41,101 nucleotides of DNA from Chara braunii. Lineage: Eukaryota; Streptophyta; Charophyceae; Charales; Characeae. The DNA lies in the NCBI GenBank assembly GCA_003427395.1, contig BFEA01000197.1, positions 745,439 through 786,539 on the forward strand. The letters are read 5' to 3'. Below, one piece after another: positions 28,906-40,240 of the stretch. The notes under the pieces are model-generated. The model made no database searches and was not told the origin of the DNA. It saw only the letters and a program-made list of their open reading frames with translations. The position numbers were made by a program, and so were the translations under genes. Positions within the stretch are counted from its first letter, which is position 1. Every line of letters begins with the position of its first letter.

Positions 28906-30154
28906 TATAAGCGTCCATATCTTTCAATTTCTTTGAGAAAACGCTGAAAGTAGCGTCAACGTCTGTATGGGTATGTCCCATCAGCATGAAACCTATTTCT
29001 ACCTCTTGGAAAACTTTGAACTTAACCAAGAGTGCAGTTAGCGCACATATGTACTTGTTCTTGTTTTCCCGCCAACAATTATCTGCTTGAATGCGCAAAA
29101 ACGATGGCAGTGGCGTCCCGCTCCCTTGAATTTCGAGAAGGGTTCTCATAACACAAGTAGCGACCGTGTTGGAATCGTGTTTGAAATACGGAAACCACGT
29201 GTATACATATATATTAGGGTCTCTACCGTTTGCAATGACGCCTGTCAGATTTGTCTTCATCATCATCTTGTGCCTAAGTGCTTTCGAGTAGTTTGCTTGA
29301 CCAATATGGGGGATAGTTATCTTCTTCTGATGTATGTCGTCAATGATGAGACACAAACGCTCGTTCGGACGAACCATCGAATCAGTTGTCGCTCGACTAT
29401 AGTCCAATCTGTATTCAACTTGCCTCCTTTGGTAAGCTTGCATATCCTCTCGAGCTTGTTCTCGATCTCGAGGAAGAGCAGTATATTGTATACGTTCCTT
29501 CAGTTCATGACAGACGGCGCACTTCGTGAACGTGTTAGACTGCGCGAGGGAAAAGTGAAAAATGTGTTTCCGCCACAATTTATAAAAGTTGGACTCAGAC
29601 ACGACAGCGAGGCCAACGGCCAAAAAGTCTGATTTGATGGAGTCATAAATTGATCTCTTCGTGAAAGCAGCCGGGAGTCGAAGCTTCGGGCTGGAAACCC
29701 CACCTTGGTTAGCCACCTCATTCGGCATGCTATCCGCATGACACTCAATGAACGTTCTCATGCTGGCAAGCATGACGACCGTTTTATTGGTTGGCCGATA
29801 TCTTCCTATCAGGCCATGCTCGGAACTCACGTAGCCATTGTCGAAACGCTTTTTGTAGCTGTGCGAAACACCGAGTACGTTGCAGTACGCCTTGACGCAC
29901 ATCGCACTTTTCAACTCCACAGGGCGGACACGGCGTGAGAAAACCCAGGAAGGGGCGCCCAATGTTCGCCGAAGCCAAGGGCAACGGCGTCTGTCACCCA
30001 CCGCGCCCGCTTCAGAGGTCCTCGGCGACCAGCAGGGTTCTGGTGTCGAGTGAACGACCTTCTTCACTGGTTCTACTCTCCTTATTTTCTGGTATCCCCC
30101 CCAACTCACGCAGCAACAAGCTCGGACAGTCAACTGTTTGGACGACAAGTTCAA
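28906..30154 (-). pseudogene. DUF7869-like gene, N-terminal and central part (possible RNase-H-fold transposase)
   Basis: The frame is open from 30154, but only from about 29925 (VELKSAMCVKAYCNVLGVS) does it look like conserved protein. In order, counting from 30154: MCVKAYCNVLGVS near residue 85, a zinc-binding-like KCAVCHEL (C212, C215), LIIDDIHQKK (D272/D273), LRIQADNCWRENKNKYI (D358, E363), and LMGHTHTDVDATFS (H394, H396, D398, D400). From memory these motifs define the domain catalogued as DUF7869, found in many copies in algae, protists and animals. Three acidic motifs separated by beta-rich sequence are compatible with an RNase-H-like DDE nuclease, which is my inference. The frame then runs into the insertion. 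Confidence 0.62.
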
Positions 30155-30269
30155 CTAACATCAGGTTTAAGTAGCCTTCGAACAGATTAGCGATTTTGAC
30201 CAACAACAAGTTTGGATTCTCAATTGCCGGTTCAGAAAATTCACTCAGCAGCCAGATAAAACATTCCCT

Positions 30270-30442
30270 CGACTGATAAGCGAGTCCTTACAGTGGCCAT
30301 ATTAAATAGTCAATCGTCGGTCTAGTAAGTTCTTACAACGACCATTTTAAACAGTCGTTCGTCAAATTACCAAGTTCTTACAGCAGCCATTTAAAACAGT
30401 CGATCATCAGATTAGCAAGATCCTACGATCGCGCTTTTCAAA
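30270..30442. repeat. 45-bp tandem repeat, about four units
   Basis: Units at 30308-30352, 30353-30397 and 30398-30442, with a partial one to the left. Consensus starts AGTCGATCGTC, contains AGTAAGTTCTTACA and ends GCCATTTTAAAC. The last unit is the most diverged. Confidence 0.75.
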
Positions 30443-30664
30443 TAACGTTCTTCCAGTTCGGCCCATCAGGCGTCAATCTCATTCATGCGACCAGCAGATG
30501 CAGTCGTTTGTAACACTGAAGGCCAGGAGAAGTCAGGGGGATGCAAACTGCTGCGAGTATTCAATAATGACTGATGGGTAATCAAGTTCGCATTACAGCA
30601 TAGCTTTTAGTTATGGTAAATCAGCGAGCTCATTCAATCAGTGAGCCTAACACAAGCCTCGCTG

Positions 30665-30762
30665 CTAACGGGTAAAGCAGAGTATTCACACAGCAGCGAG
30701 TTTGTAGCGAGCCCTTTCAGTTAACAGGTAAAGCAGAGTATTCGCATAGCAGCGAGTTTTCA
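30665..30762. repeat. Roughly 55-bp direct repeat, two units
   Basis: TAACGGGTAAAGCAGAGTATTC... at 30667 is repeated as TAACAGGTAAAGCAGAGTATTC... at 30722; both end CAGCGAGTTT. Three substitutions over 38 bp. Confidence 0.8.
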
Positions 30763-31042
30763 CAGCTCTCAGATGCACTCATGAGTTCACACTCCAGGAT
30801 GTTTTCAGCTCACAGGATAATTGACAGGTCACATCACGACACGTCTCCGTTCACAGTTGAACAAACGAATTTTCTTCCCCATGAATTTCCAACTAACTTT
30901 GGACGCAATACTTCTCCCTCCCCCGCTTTTCTTTCTCCCTCGCTATTCTCACTCGCTCATACTCTTCACGCTGCCCCCCCCTTCTCCGAAACGCTGGACA
31001 CGCCCCCACACAAATCAGAGCCTGAATAACTACGTGCCCCCA

Positions 31043-31237
31043 AAAAGTCACTTCACACTTCTCTTAAAACAAGGGCGGAGAACAATTCGTAGAGCGACTC
31101 TGCGCGTACAGTCCAATTTTGCATCTCTCTCACTCTCTTTATCGTTCGTTGTTTGCTCTCCCTCTCTAAAAAGTCACTTCACACTTCTCTTAAAACAAGG
31201 GCGAAGAACAACTCGTAAAGGGACTCTGCGCGCACAA
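31043..31237. repeat. Two 70-bp direct repeats 124 bp apart
   Basis: AAAAAGTCACTTCACACTTC begins both copies (31043 and 31167), and similarity continues through ACAAGGGCG-AGAACAA to GACTCTGCGCG. The first part is identical, the latter part has several differences. Confidence 0.85.
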
Positions 31238-32083
31238 TCCATTCTCACTACGCGACATTGCTCCCCTTCTCCTTCCTCCCCGTTCCCTGACTCAGTTCGC
31301 CTCGTCTCCTAAGCAGTCACGTATGTTCCCCCCTGCTCACCCATTCGACAAAGCAGTGCGCGAGGTCGTGCATGTAAAAAAAAAAAAAGAAAGAAAAATG
31401 AATTAAAGCACATGTATAAAACGAGTCAATAAGGGGGCAGGGTTTGATCAGGGTTCACAGTCTGTTGGTCTTCCGTTGGCGAGTCTCCCTGGCCTATCCC
31501 CCGTGCGTTCCCGACACAGTTTCATGTATGACGAAACGAATGTTTCAATAGATTACCGCGCCTTCCCGTGACTGACAGTTGGCGCGAAATCTCTATGGAT
31601 AGAGGCATCTGCCCTTGAAATTTTCCCCTCAAATTAAACAGTGTACGGCACTCTCGGTTCTCAGTGGGAAGGTGACAATTAAGCGTTGTCCATGGTCGGA
31701 AAGAAGCGACCACACACGGTAACAGTTTCTCACCCGCGATTCCCCGCGAAGCCCCGGTTACAGCCTCTTCACTTTCACAATGGACCACATGCGAACTTAC
31801 CGAATCCAGGCTGGTCACACGAACTGGAGGTTCACTGCGTACGCGTAACCCCACGAAGGGAAGCCTAGCCAAGCTCGCGGAGGGGAAGCACACCGCTGAA
31901 CCCATTCTCACCCTTCACTCGAAGGTCGCACGCGCCCTGCCCGTTCTCCCAGCGAGTGCAAGAGAGCAATTGGGCATGCCTCGTCTGAGTCGCCTATGAT
32001 TCCACTGTTCCCCGATCACCAACATGTGGGTTCTCTACCTCCTCCCACAACATGCGTCTCTTCCCCATAAGCCAGCTTTCCCC

Positions 32084-32313
32084 GTCATAAGAAGGACGGT
32101 GTAGTCGCCTTACACGCCAGTCACTCCCCATCATCGGCAGGACGGTGTAGTCGCCTTACACGCCAGTCACTCCCCGTCATCGGCACGACGGTGTAGTTGC
32201 CTTACACGCCAGTCACTCCCCGTCATCGGCAGGACGGTGTAGTCGCCTTACACGCCAGTCACTCCCCGTCATCGGCAGGACGGTGTAGTCGCCTTACACG
32301 CCAGTCACTCCTC
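32084..32313. repeat. 46-bp minisatellite, five units, each with a small hairpin
   Basis: Five nearly identical units: GTCATCGGCAGGACGG, then GTGTAGTCGCCTTACAC, then GCCAGTCACTCCCC. GTGTA and TACAC can pair in each unit. The first unit has ATAAGAA in place of ATCGGCA, and the third has single changes (CACGACGG, AGTTGCC). High identity implies recent expansion or homogenisation. Confidence 0.92.
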
Positions 32314-33179
32314 GCCTGAGCACTCGCACCTCTCCTCGCCCGACTAGCTGCAGTGCTCTGTAATTGCCTTCAGGCTATGAGCTCAGGCGGGGCACGGCGT
32401 GCACGCTTCCAGTCCCGCACCAACTAACTTTTCTCGACTTCCGCTGCGTACACCGTGCACGCACCGAATGCCCCCCGTTTTTTTTTTTCTTCAAATGTCG
32501 GACCTTTCCCTATATCCCTTGCTTCCCCTGTGTTTGCGACGTGATCGAATTTGCTGCAAGGCCGCCCTTGTTCCCCTTCAAGCGCCCGACAGCTGTGCAC
32601 AGGTTTCCCACAGACCCTTAACCCGCCTGCATCTCGCCCCGATCTGGGCCCGGTACTCCGGCTCTTTGCCCCTTTCGATTGTATGACTGGGGCCTCTGCA
32701 GACCAAAGGCGTCCCTGCGGAGGCACACAGCTCAGTAGATGAATTTAGATCGGGTGGCACGAATCTGAGATGGCCTAAATCATCAACCCAGTAGCAGTAC
32801 CCCGCATACCAAATAAGCGGCCCGGCAGAGGTTGACAGGTCCCACGTGGCGTCTCAGGGTCATACCGAAAAATCTAAATCAGATGTTGTGCCGGTACCGC
32901 AGCCAAGCCGAAACAACATGTCGTGGGCAGCATCCGCTAGGTATTATGCTGAAGACCGTAAAAAAAATTGCAACCCAGCATCAATTCGGAACCTGAGAAT
33001 GTAGCGAACCTGAGATATGTAGTGGAGTGTGTCCAACCGACACCGCACACCGAAGCCGAGATATGCAGCGGAGTATACCAGACCGATGCCGAATACCGGG
33101 GTAACCCGAACCCTGTCACTCCGTTGCAGAACGCGAACCCAACCTAAAAATGATGCATGACGCGTGCCTCAAACAGTCC

Positions 33180-33465
33180 TGGACCTGGGACAGTCACTGC
33201 CGAGCCTGTAACAAATTACCGCCAAGGTTCTGAACCTGAAATACACTGACATAGTGGTTCCAGTCCTGAAAGTAAACCACAGTGATGGTTCCGAACCTAA
33301 TAAAAATAAATTGTCGCAGTGGTACTGAAACGGAAACAAGGCGCCATGGTCGTTCCGAACCTGTAATAAACCACAGTGGTGGTTCCGGGCCTGAAAATAA
33401 ATCACCACAGCGTCCCCAAGCCTGAAACAAACTGACGCCGAGCCCATACCGAACCAGAAACACAT
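33180..33465. repeat. Diverged short tandem repeats with CCGAACCTGAAA motif
   Basis: Blocks like TTCCGAACCTGTAATAAACC and ACAGTGGTGGTTCCGGGCC recur every 31-47 bp from about 33220. A minus-strand open frame across it is only a reading of this repeat. Related CCGAAGCCGAGATATG blocks are found just upstream (33000-33100). Confidence 0.55.
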
Positions 33466-34740
33466 TGGATACCGTAGGATGCAGCCGCTTCGCATCAAAC
33501 CGAACCTCTTTGAACCATGCGTCCGTACCGAGTCAAATACAGAGGTCATACTGTCGGTCCAAAGTAGCAGCATCCCACGCTATCCATGCGGCCATCCTCA
33601 GACTGTCACAGTGAAGTTAGTAATTAGGTGGATCGGGAAAGTGGCACGAAAAACCTCGATCATCAGGGACTGGTGAAAAGGGTAAGGATCCAGAGAAAAT
33701 CGATTAATCTGGGTTTAAAGCCGACGGTGGATAATCCAAGCATAACTAGGACGGGCTCGAATAATCATTTGTTTTCGTTCGTTTTATCGTCTTTAATCAT
33801 TCTACGGTCTTCTTAATTCTTTTGTCTAAATCAGTGAAATAATTGTAAGTCCACAAAAATTAATCTCCGAGGGGTTTTTGATTGAATAATTGAAATACTT
33901 TGTTTATCTTTACCTTTATCATTTTTAGTCTCTTTTCTTCGTTTTTGATTTCGTTCCCGGAAACGTAAATTAACGAGGTATCTTTCCCAAAATTTAAATG
34001 CTGCGAAAACTATGGAATTCAAGAAATATTTCGTTTTTCTCATCCCTCCTAACGTTTTTAAATCTTTTCTTCCATTTTTAATTCATGTACCAAAATTGAT
34101 AAGGATTCGGGGCGCCATTTCGACCCCGGCCATACCCTGCAAAGATATTGCGGCGGGGTCAGTTCCCGTGATGACTCTCTCTGCCCGAGCATTTTGGTTT
34201 TAGCCTCAGAACAGACAGAAACTTTCGACTCCTAGACATGCCGAGACCAGCATCCCATTTAGCCGTTTTCAAGGGTTACTCCTGTCGGACGCCATGGAGA
34301 AATTTAGGGTTCCCTTCTCTACCCCTAATCCCACCGGCGCGTCAGGCGAGAGTCCTAGTCTATTCTCATTTAACCATTTAATCTAGAGGTGAATCCGACA
34401 AATTTAGGATGACCAACTGGGGTTCGGTCGCCCGACAAACAAGCCCGGACCTCCTCTCGACGCCCCCGTCGAGCCCGCAATTTCCATCAGATGAAACGTA
34501 CAAGATCTAAGATAATCACACTCGCGCGCGGCCCATGCCGGTGTCTCTCTGTCTTGCGCTTTGGTTTTTCTGGACCCCTCGGACTAAGGGGATGTCTCCC
34601 TCCCTTCTTTTGTCGGGGCCACTTGGGCTTAGGCTTAACTGCTTTTCCTGTTCTCTTCCCTCGTCGGGTAGCCATCCCGTAGGTGTTTCTCCTCGTCTTA
34701 CCCGGACTCGACGCTTCGGTCTCCGTAACACGAACAACCA

Positions 34741-34756
34741 TTTCTTCTTCTTTCCT
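34741..34756 (-). other. Polypurine tract of element 2
   Basis: On the minus strand AGGAAAGAAGAAGAAA is followed at once by TG (34740-34739), the expected start of a 3' LTR. It lies about 85 bp after the integrase stop, the normal place for the primer of plus-strand DNA synthesis. No second LTR is available to confirm the junction. Confidence 0.6.
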
Positions 34757-34840
34757 AGTGTCTGGCCCTTGACTTTCTTGGTTTCCACTCTCTTTCTCTT
34801 CTTTGAGCTCTCACCTACCTCGTACCGTCTGAGTACTCTT

Positions 34841-35281
34841 TCATCTGTTACCTTTGCCTTGCCTTTCCCTCTCGGGTCGGATAGTCTTAGGGTAGGAGTA
34901 GAGGTTTCCCTTGGTCCTGAACAACTTCAATCTAGCCCCCGCCACGGGGTCCTTCCATCTACATCCATCTAGCTCAGCAATCATGGAAGCTCCCCAGGTC
35001 AATGCCTTGACTACTCGGTAGGGACCCATCCATCCGTTAGCTAGTTTCCCTGTCCAAGTTCTTTCTAACGCGGCGTCATACAGAAGCACCAGATCACTGA
35101 CTTTTATCTTTTCTTTCCTTATCTTGACGTCTTTGTCCCATTTCTCTTTGCCTTTCTCTCGCTGAAGCGCTAGTCGATTGGCGACAATCATGACCTCATC
35201 CTCCAATCCGCATGCTACCTGTCTAGTCCTAGCCGCTAGAAGTTCTTTTCGTGTCATATTAATAGTCCAATCAACCGTAGT
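34841..35281 (-). pseudogene. Element 2 integrase C-terminal domain
   Basis: The frame of the integrase continues after the TAA at 35282 with TTVDWTINMTRKELLAARTR, a Lys/Glu-rich helix, VSDLVLLYDAALERTWTGKL and NGWMGPYRVVKALTWGA, the SH3-like C-terminal domain, followed by GARLKLFRTKGN. No chromodomain. It stops at 34841, 85 bp from the polypurine tract. Confidence 0.75.
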
Positions 35282-36640
35282 TTAACTGTCTACGTGGAAC
35301 TCTATAGGTAGAGGGCAGTGCCTATCAAACCATAGAGTATATGGTGGGTACCCCATACTCGCTCGCACGGTGACATTGTCTGCCCATATCCTATATCGAA
35401 AGTATTTCGGCCAGTGGCTTTCTTTCCCTCTACACCACTTAGCGAGCGACGCTATCAGCGACTGATGTCCTCGCTCTACGGGCGCATTGGACTGAGGATG
35501 ATAGGCAGTAGCTATCGAGACTCTAGCTCCTGCTTTCTTGAATACGCTCTGTACCTCATCCGCCAAGAACTCTGCTCCTCGGTCCATCATGATCCTACTA
35601 ACACACCCGTACCTTGATAGGTATTCTAGAACAAAGTTGTTAACTTCGTTGGCTGCCTTCGTTCTCATGGGTTTCCCGTCGACAAATCCAGAGAAGTCAT
35701 CTCTAATGTTTACTACATAGTTCATATTCCCAACGCCTCGCGGCATCTTCACTAGATCAATGTGTACCTTTTCGCCCGGTCTAGTAGGGTAGGACGGATG
35801 CAAGGGTTCCTTGTATCTGATAAGGGACCTCTTCAGAAAATCTTCACAGGTCACGCAGTACTTTTCGACATCCTTGTATTGTCCTTCCCACCAGTATAAC
35901 CTACAGACTTTCTCGTACATTCCTTTCACTCCTCTATATCCACCGACTACCCCGTCGTGAAGCTCTGGTACTATCTCCTGCCTCTCCTCTGGATCGCAAA
36001 CTACTCTCAGAGACATCCCTGATCCTATGGGTCTGCAAAACAAATGTCCGACCCTCAAGCAGTACTGGGCTGCTTGTCTCCGGGGCTCTGAATCTGGACT
36101 CTCCTCACCAGACAGTCGCAACCCGATCGCACGGTATTTCCCTTCATAAAGATTCACTAGGAACTGATCGGTGCGTCTGGGTTCAGTAATTGTTAATAAT
36201 GTCACTGCTATCGGGCATTCGGCCTCAATCGGGATGCGTGAAAGTCTGTCAGCTACAACGTTCTTTGCACCCGAGATCCTCTCGACAGTGTAGTCGTAGA
36301 GTCGTATCCTGATCATCCATCTGGCGATCGTGGGATCGATCAAGGTGAAGTCCTTCTGTAGGACTGATGCTACCGCAGTAGGATCTACCCGTAGGATGAA
36401 TCGTCGTCCATAAATGTAATGCCTAAACGTGTCCAGGCATCGTAAGACTGCCAATACCTCTTTCTTAAATTGACTGTAGTTGCGCTCCGCAGTGTTGAGC
36501 GTACGACTGTCAAATCTCAACGGTCTTTCCTTCCCATCAGTATCCTTCTGGGAGAGTAGTCCTCCGACTGAGCATGGCTCAGCATCCGTAGATACTATGA
36601 ATGGCCTATTGGTCTCATCGTTGAAGAATGGTACCCCCAA
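35282..36640 (-). pseudogene. Element 2 RNase H and integrase
   Basis: A 452-codon frame. RNase H: D19 (VSTDAEP), E61 (FKKEVLAVLRCL), D86 (LRVDPTAV) and D131 (VADRLSRIP). Integrase: finger with H228 (ELHDGVV), Y235 where the second His (GGHRG in most relatives) is expected, C262 and C265 (CVTC). The DDE residues are D295 (VHIDLVKMP), D353 (IMMDRGAEF) and about E389 (APVERGHQS). The core is intact; the replaced zinc ligand could impair the finger or be a lineage feature. The start given is the first Met in frame; the true polyprotein continues from RT through a frameshift. Confidence 0.88.
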
Positions 36641-37733
36641 GATTCAGCTGCCCTCCTTGAATTCTTCTTTTAAGTGTTAAGACCGCGAGTTCCTGAGAGG
36701 AATCCCAGTAAAATTTTGTCGTTTTCCTAAGGAGAATCCGTAGTGGCTCCGCCTTTTCTGCGTATGCTCGGATAAAGATCCGCCAGTACCCCACAACTTC
36801 TAAGAATTGGCGGACCTCCGTTGCATTATGCAGCGGCGTCGGCCAATTTAAGAGCTTGTCCAGCTTGGTCGGATCGGCTCGTCGTTCTCTCGAATCACAA
36901 ATAAAGCCCAATATTTTGATCGACGATACCGCCCATCTGCTCTTTGTTCCACTGACCGTTAGGTTCGCCTCTTCCAACTGCTCAAGTATAGCACAGATGT
37001 CTGTCAAGTGCTGCTCTACGAATGTCCTCACCCCATGCGCAACCTCGGTCTTATCTCTTAGTACTGGTCCCTTAATTGGGAAGTCGTCTAGAAAGACTTC
37101 AACTTTATCCGGTATAAAGTCTTTCAAGACAGCCACTATGGCTCTCTGGAACATTGCGACTCCGTTGGTCCACCCCATAGGCACCACCATCATCTGGACT
37201 AGTCCGAGTGACATGTGCATTGCCGTGAGATGCCTATCCGTGGGGTCCAATGGTATCTCGTCATAACCTGAAAATAGGTCACAGACCGAATAAATCGATC
37301 TACCAGCGGCGCCTTCTGGTAGTAGATCTGTGTGAGGTATAGATCCGACATCTCTAATAGTAACCGCATTCACTTTCTGGAGATCCTGAATCCACCAAAT
37401 CTTCCTATTCGGTTTTCGTATGAAAAACCATCTGTTCGCGTATGCACTGTCGAATTGCTCAGCTACATGAGGCGTCATTTTCTTTTTCAGAAAGGCTATC
37501 ACTTCCTCCTTCTCTTTCTGTGCAAATTTCCATCCGGCATCATTCCATGGGGTATGTGGGACCGTGTAGATTCTGGCAGGTTGTGCGAACCTAGGATCAA
37601 TCCTGCCCCTCTCAGCGTCACTGAAGGCTATAGCCTTATCGCACGTCTTAAGAACCTCCAGTACTCGCTCTTTCTCCTGCTCCGTCAAGTTCCCATCTCC
37701 TATGTCCATCTGTGTTATCCTCTCTTCTCTCAA
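36615..37733 (-). pseudogene. Element 2 reverse transcriptase (FLDD type)
   Basis: A 372-codon frame. Motifs in order: WFFIRKPNRKIWWIQDLQKV (first catalytic region), SVCDLFSGYDEIPLDP (D152), VVPMGWTNGVAMFQRAI in place of the usual P-F-G-L-x-N-A-P-x-x-F, VEVFLDDFPIKGP (D216, D217), ILGFICDSRERRADPTKLDK and VRQFLEVVGYWRIFIRAYAE. The FLDD-x-P-x-KGP signature resembles, from memory, Ty3/gypsy elements common in fungi (YVDDVPVKGP) rather than plant Tekay, Athila or CRM types. All catalytic residues are present. The end of the frame (36615) overlaps the RNase H frame through a shift near 36650. Confidence 0.87.
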
Positions 37734-37846
37734 CCGCTGCGGGTCCTTCTTCTTTCTTTCCTTGATCTCTCCAGCGATCTCTTCCTCTGATATCCCATCG
37801 TGTGCAGATCGCTCCCGAGCTACCGCTGCAGGCTTGACTTTCTGAG

Positions 37847-38701
37847 CTACTGTCTTGTGTCTCTTAGGTCGCCCCCCGTAGGGGGCTGGTCCCTTAAAAA
37901 AGACACGAAGATCATCCCTCCGAATTCCTCATCTTCGTCCTTCGGATAAGAGTTCTCATTCACGAGGATATGGCTGCCTAAGTCCTCGATCTCGACGATG
38001 CGCTTTTCTTCCTCGGTCAGTAGCGGTCCGTATTTCTTCTCACGGAATTGGAAGGAACGACTACCGAGGGCAACCCTGTCATGCTCTCCTTTGGCGGCTA
38101 AAGTTGCTCTGTTCCTTGGATCGCGAGGCTCGACCGTCTCTATTATAATCCGACCACCGTCTGGCCATTTAATCAATAGCATCTGGCTCCCGTCTGGTCG
38201 CTCTATCGTGACAGCATGAACGTGACTCAGCCAGGTGCGTCCTAAGAGTAGCTCTGAACTGCAGCCCTTGACAACAAACACTGGCATCCGAACGCGCAAT
38301 CCTTCGACCTCTATCGCCGCCTTGTGACAAACACCGGTGACTTTCTGCTTCTTTCCTGCTGCAGTCTCGATCTCGAAATGGTAGGATCTGTCTAAGTCGA
38401 GCCCTAGCCGTACAGCGAGGCCCTCGTCTATAATAACAGCCTCACTTCCATTGTCGATCACCCGTTCAAGGGTCTCCTCATCGTTAAGAATGACCTCGAC
38501 CGTCCCGCTCCCTAGGATATCAAACTTGTCGGGAGGTACCCCTTCCTTACCATCAAGGAACACCGTCGCCGCACGGTCTGCCTTGGCGGTCACACTCGAA
38601 ACTGCCACAGTTGGGGCCTCCAGTTTCGGTGCCACCTGTGCCTCATCCCCTAGAGGAATGCGTGTCTTCCTCGTAATCATTTGTAGCTCGTCTCGTGCAA
38701 G
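37847..38701 (-). pseudogene. Element 2 aspartic protease region
   Basis: The frame follows directly after a TGA at 38702. The protease active site is RVIDNGSEAVIIDEGLAVRL, with DNGS instead of the common DSGA or DTGA. LLLGRTWLSHVHAV is the typical second-half motif. The segment stops at 37847 after a frameshift near 37880, next to a run of C on the plus strand, and in the other frame the sequence goes on as YGGRPKRHKTVAQKVKPA into RT. Loss or gain of a base in the homopolymer is the simplest explanation. Confidence 0.82.
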
Positions 38702-39328
38702 TCAGGAAGCCGCCAAGTACTCGAGTATCGAGCACTGCATGGGTTGTCTAAGCGCGCGTCTGATAGGCTCCACTGTATCAATATCATCCAATGAGCTCTT
38801 CATTGTGAACTTGCGAGCTCCGCGCTTCCGTGGTGACAACATTACTTCCTCTCCATCAATCCTCTGTCCATTCTTTTCTGCCATCACATAATCGGTGTCC
38901 GTCTTCTTTGATGATGATGGTCTGGCGGATTTCGTCGCCGCAACTCGGATATGCGTTGTAGGCTCGTCCTCGTCCGACGACATCACTATCCTGATGCTCC
39001 GACTCCTCGCTACTTTCTTCCCTTTGCTGGGGCGTACTCGTCTGGCGTCGACGTTTTCCTTCATCGAAGGAAACATTGAGACATCTCCTAGGTCATCCGC
39101 CCACTTGACGTACTTTCGGTCGTCAAGCACTACGATCACATCGTCTATAGCCCGCTTGAGGTCGGGGCAATCTCTCTTTACATGGTCATCCCCCTTGCAA
39201 TAGATGCAAGTGCTCCTTGGGGTCGGAAGTCTATCTTCTCCCGCTCTTGGCGGCGATCCTCTCGCTGCTCTGCCATCCTGGTTGGATGGTCCCGGAGATC
39301 AGGGATAAGTGGGTGATTTCGGATACCC
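38702..39328 (-). pseudogene. Element 2 nucleocapsid zinc knuckle and linker
   Basis: In the same frame as the Gag segment to its right, after stops at 39329 (TAA) and near 39298 (TGA), the minus strand reads CIYCKGDDHVKRDC (about 39163-39204), a perfect CX2CX4HX4C knuckle. A basic and Ser-rich linker (SKGKKVARSRSIRI, then SSDEDE) leads to a TGA at 38702 just before the protease. The knuckle would bind packaged RNA. Confidence 0.82.
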
Positions 39329-40240
39329 TTACGAGGCAGGGTATCCTCCTCGGTCATATCGTCCAAGGGAATCGTCTCGCCGGCCCCCTCGAGTATCATC
39401 ACTCCTGTCCCCTCGAGTATCATCACGCCTGTCCCTTCTGGAATCGGGACGTCTGTCGACTCCTCTGTCCGTCCTATCATATTCTCCACGATATCCGTCT
39501 CTCCGATCATGATCAGGTTCCCAGTGTCCGCGGAAATCTCCTCCATCCCTGTGTGTAAAGTTCCCAGGGCTCCGGAAACCATCAGGATTCCGGCCGTACC
39601 TAGGGCTCTGTGGGTACTGCTCGAATCGTCTTTCCCTGTAATACCCATCGTCCTGGCAATATCGGTCGGTGCGACGATCTCTATCGATCTCATCGTCTCT
39701 CCTCCTCCAGGAATCATCCTCGGCCCTCTCACGAGCTCGATAATCTGCGAGCGTGCGGGGGTTCCTTTCCCCTACAATCCTCCACGGATCGGAATTTCTG
39801 CGATCCCATCGTAATGAATACGGGAATCCAGGCTTGTCGCGATAGTCAGGTGCCCTAGTGTCCGCACCCATCATCTCTCTGGCTATCCCTCTCATTATTT
39901 CCCTCATCTCAGCCATCATTAACTCTCTATCTCGTGAATGGCGCAGTCTATCCTCATCGAACTGGAACCGACGATCCGCCCATGGTTGGTTACAGAAGTC
40001 TGGGCATCGATCAGTTTCATAATCCCTAAAGAGGGGGACATCCCTCTGTTTTAACCCCTTCCAGACCAGATCCTTGTAGTCATCAGCCTCGGCCTTCATT
40101 GCCAGCTTGAGTACTACCGTGAACTCTAGTTCGTCATGGGGAAGTTTTCGAAGTATCACCTTCTGCTTTCCTTTTGGTAGTCGCTCAATGAAAATCGTAC
40201 ATCGCTCCACCTCAGAAAGCTTCTCTTGATTAGAGCGTCC
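39329..40240 (-). pseudogene. Element 2 gag, capsid C-part with long charged Arg/Asp region
   Basis: After a frameshift near 40230 the capsid continues: EKLSEVERCTIFIERLPKGK, LPHDELEFTVVLKLAMKAEA. Then come about 200 residues rich in Arg and Asp (RRDDEIDRDRRTDRY, RRDRRDDTRGDRSDDTRG). Alternating acidic and basic low-complexity regions next to nucleocapsid may promote RNA binding or condensation; that is inference. The frame is open until TAA at 39329. Confidence 0.75.

Larger units (their letters stand above)
30155..34740. other. Non-coding region rich in minisatellites; probably includes the 3' LTR of element 2
   Basis: No convincing gene on either strand; open frames are short or made of repeats. 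Five separate repeat arrays are listed individually. The right end (up to 34740) should be the 3' LTR of element 2, but its left limit cannot be set without the other LTR. 33820-34120 is AT-rich with no feature seen. Confidence 0.6.

Noticed and set aside
33169-33573. 134-codon minus-strand ORF with repeating aromatic peptide
   Set aside because: Only a translation of the CCGAACCTGAAA tandem repeats; units are of unequal length and there is no start context.
34102-34125. PBS-like sequence (minus strand TGGCGCCCCGAATCC)
   Set aside because: The base just upstream is not an LTR end in CA, and no LTR repeat is visible; it also lies inside the presumed 3' LTR of element 2.
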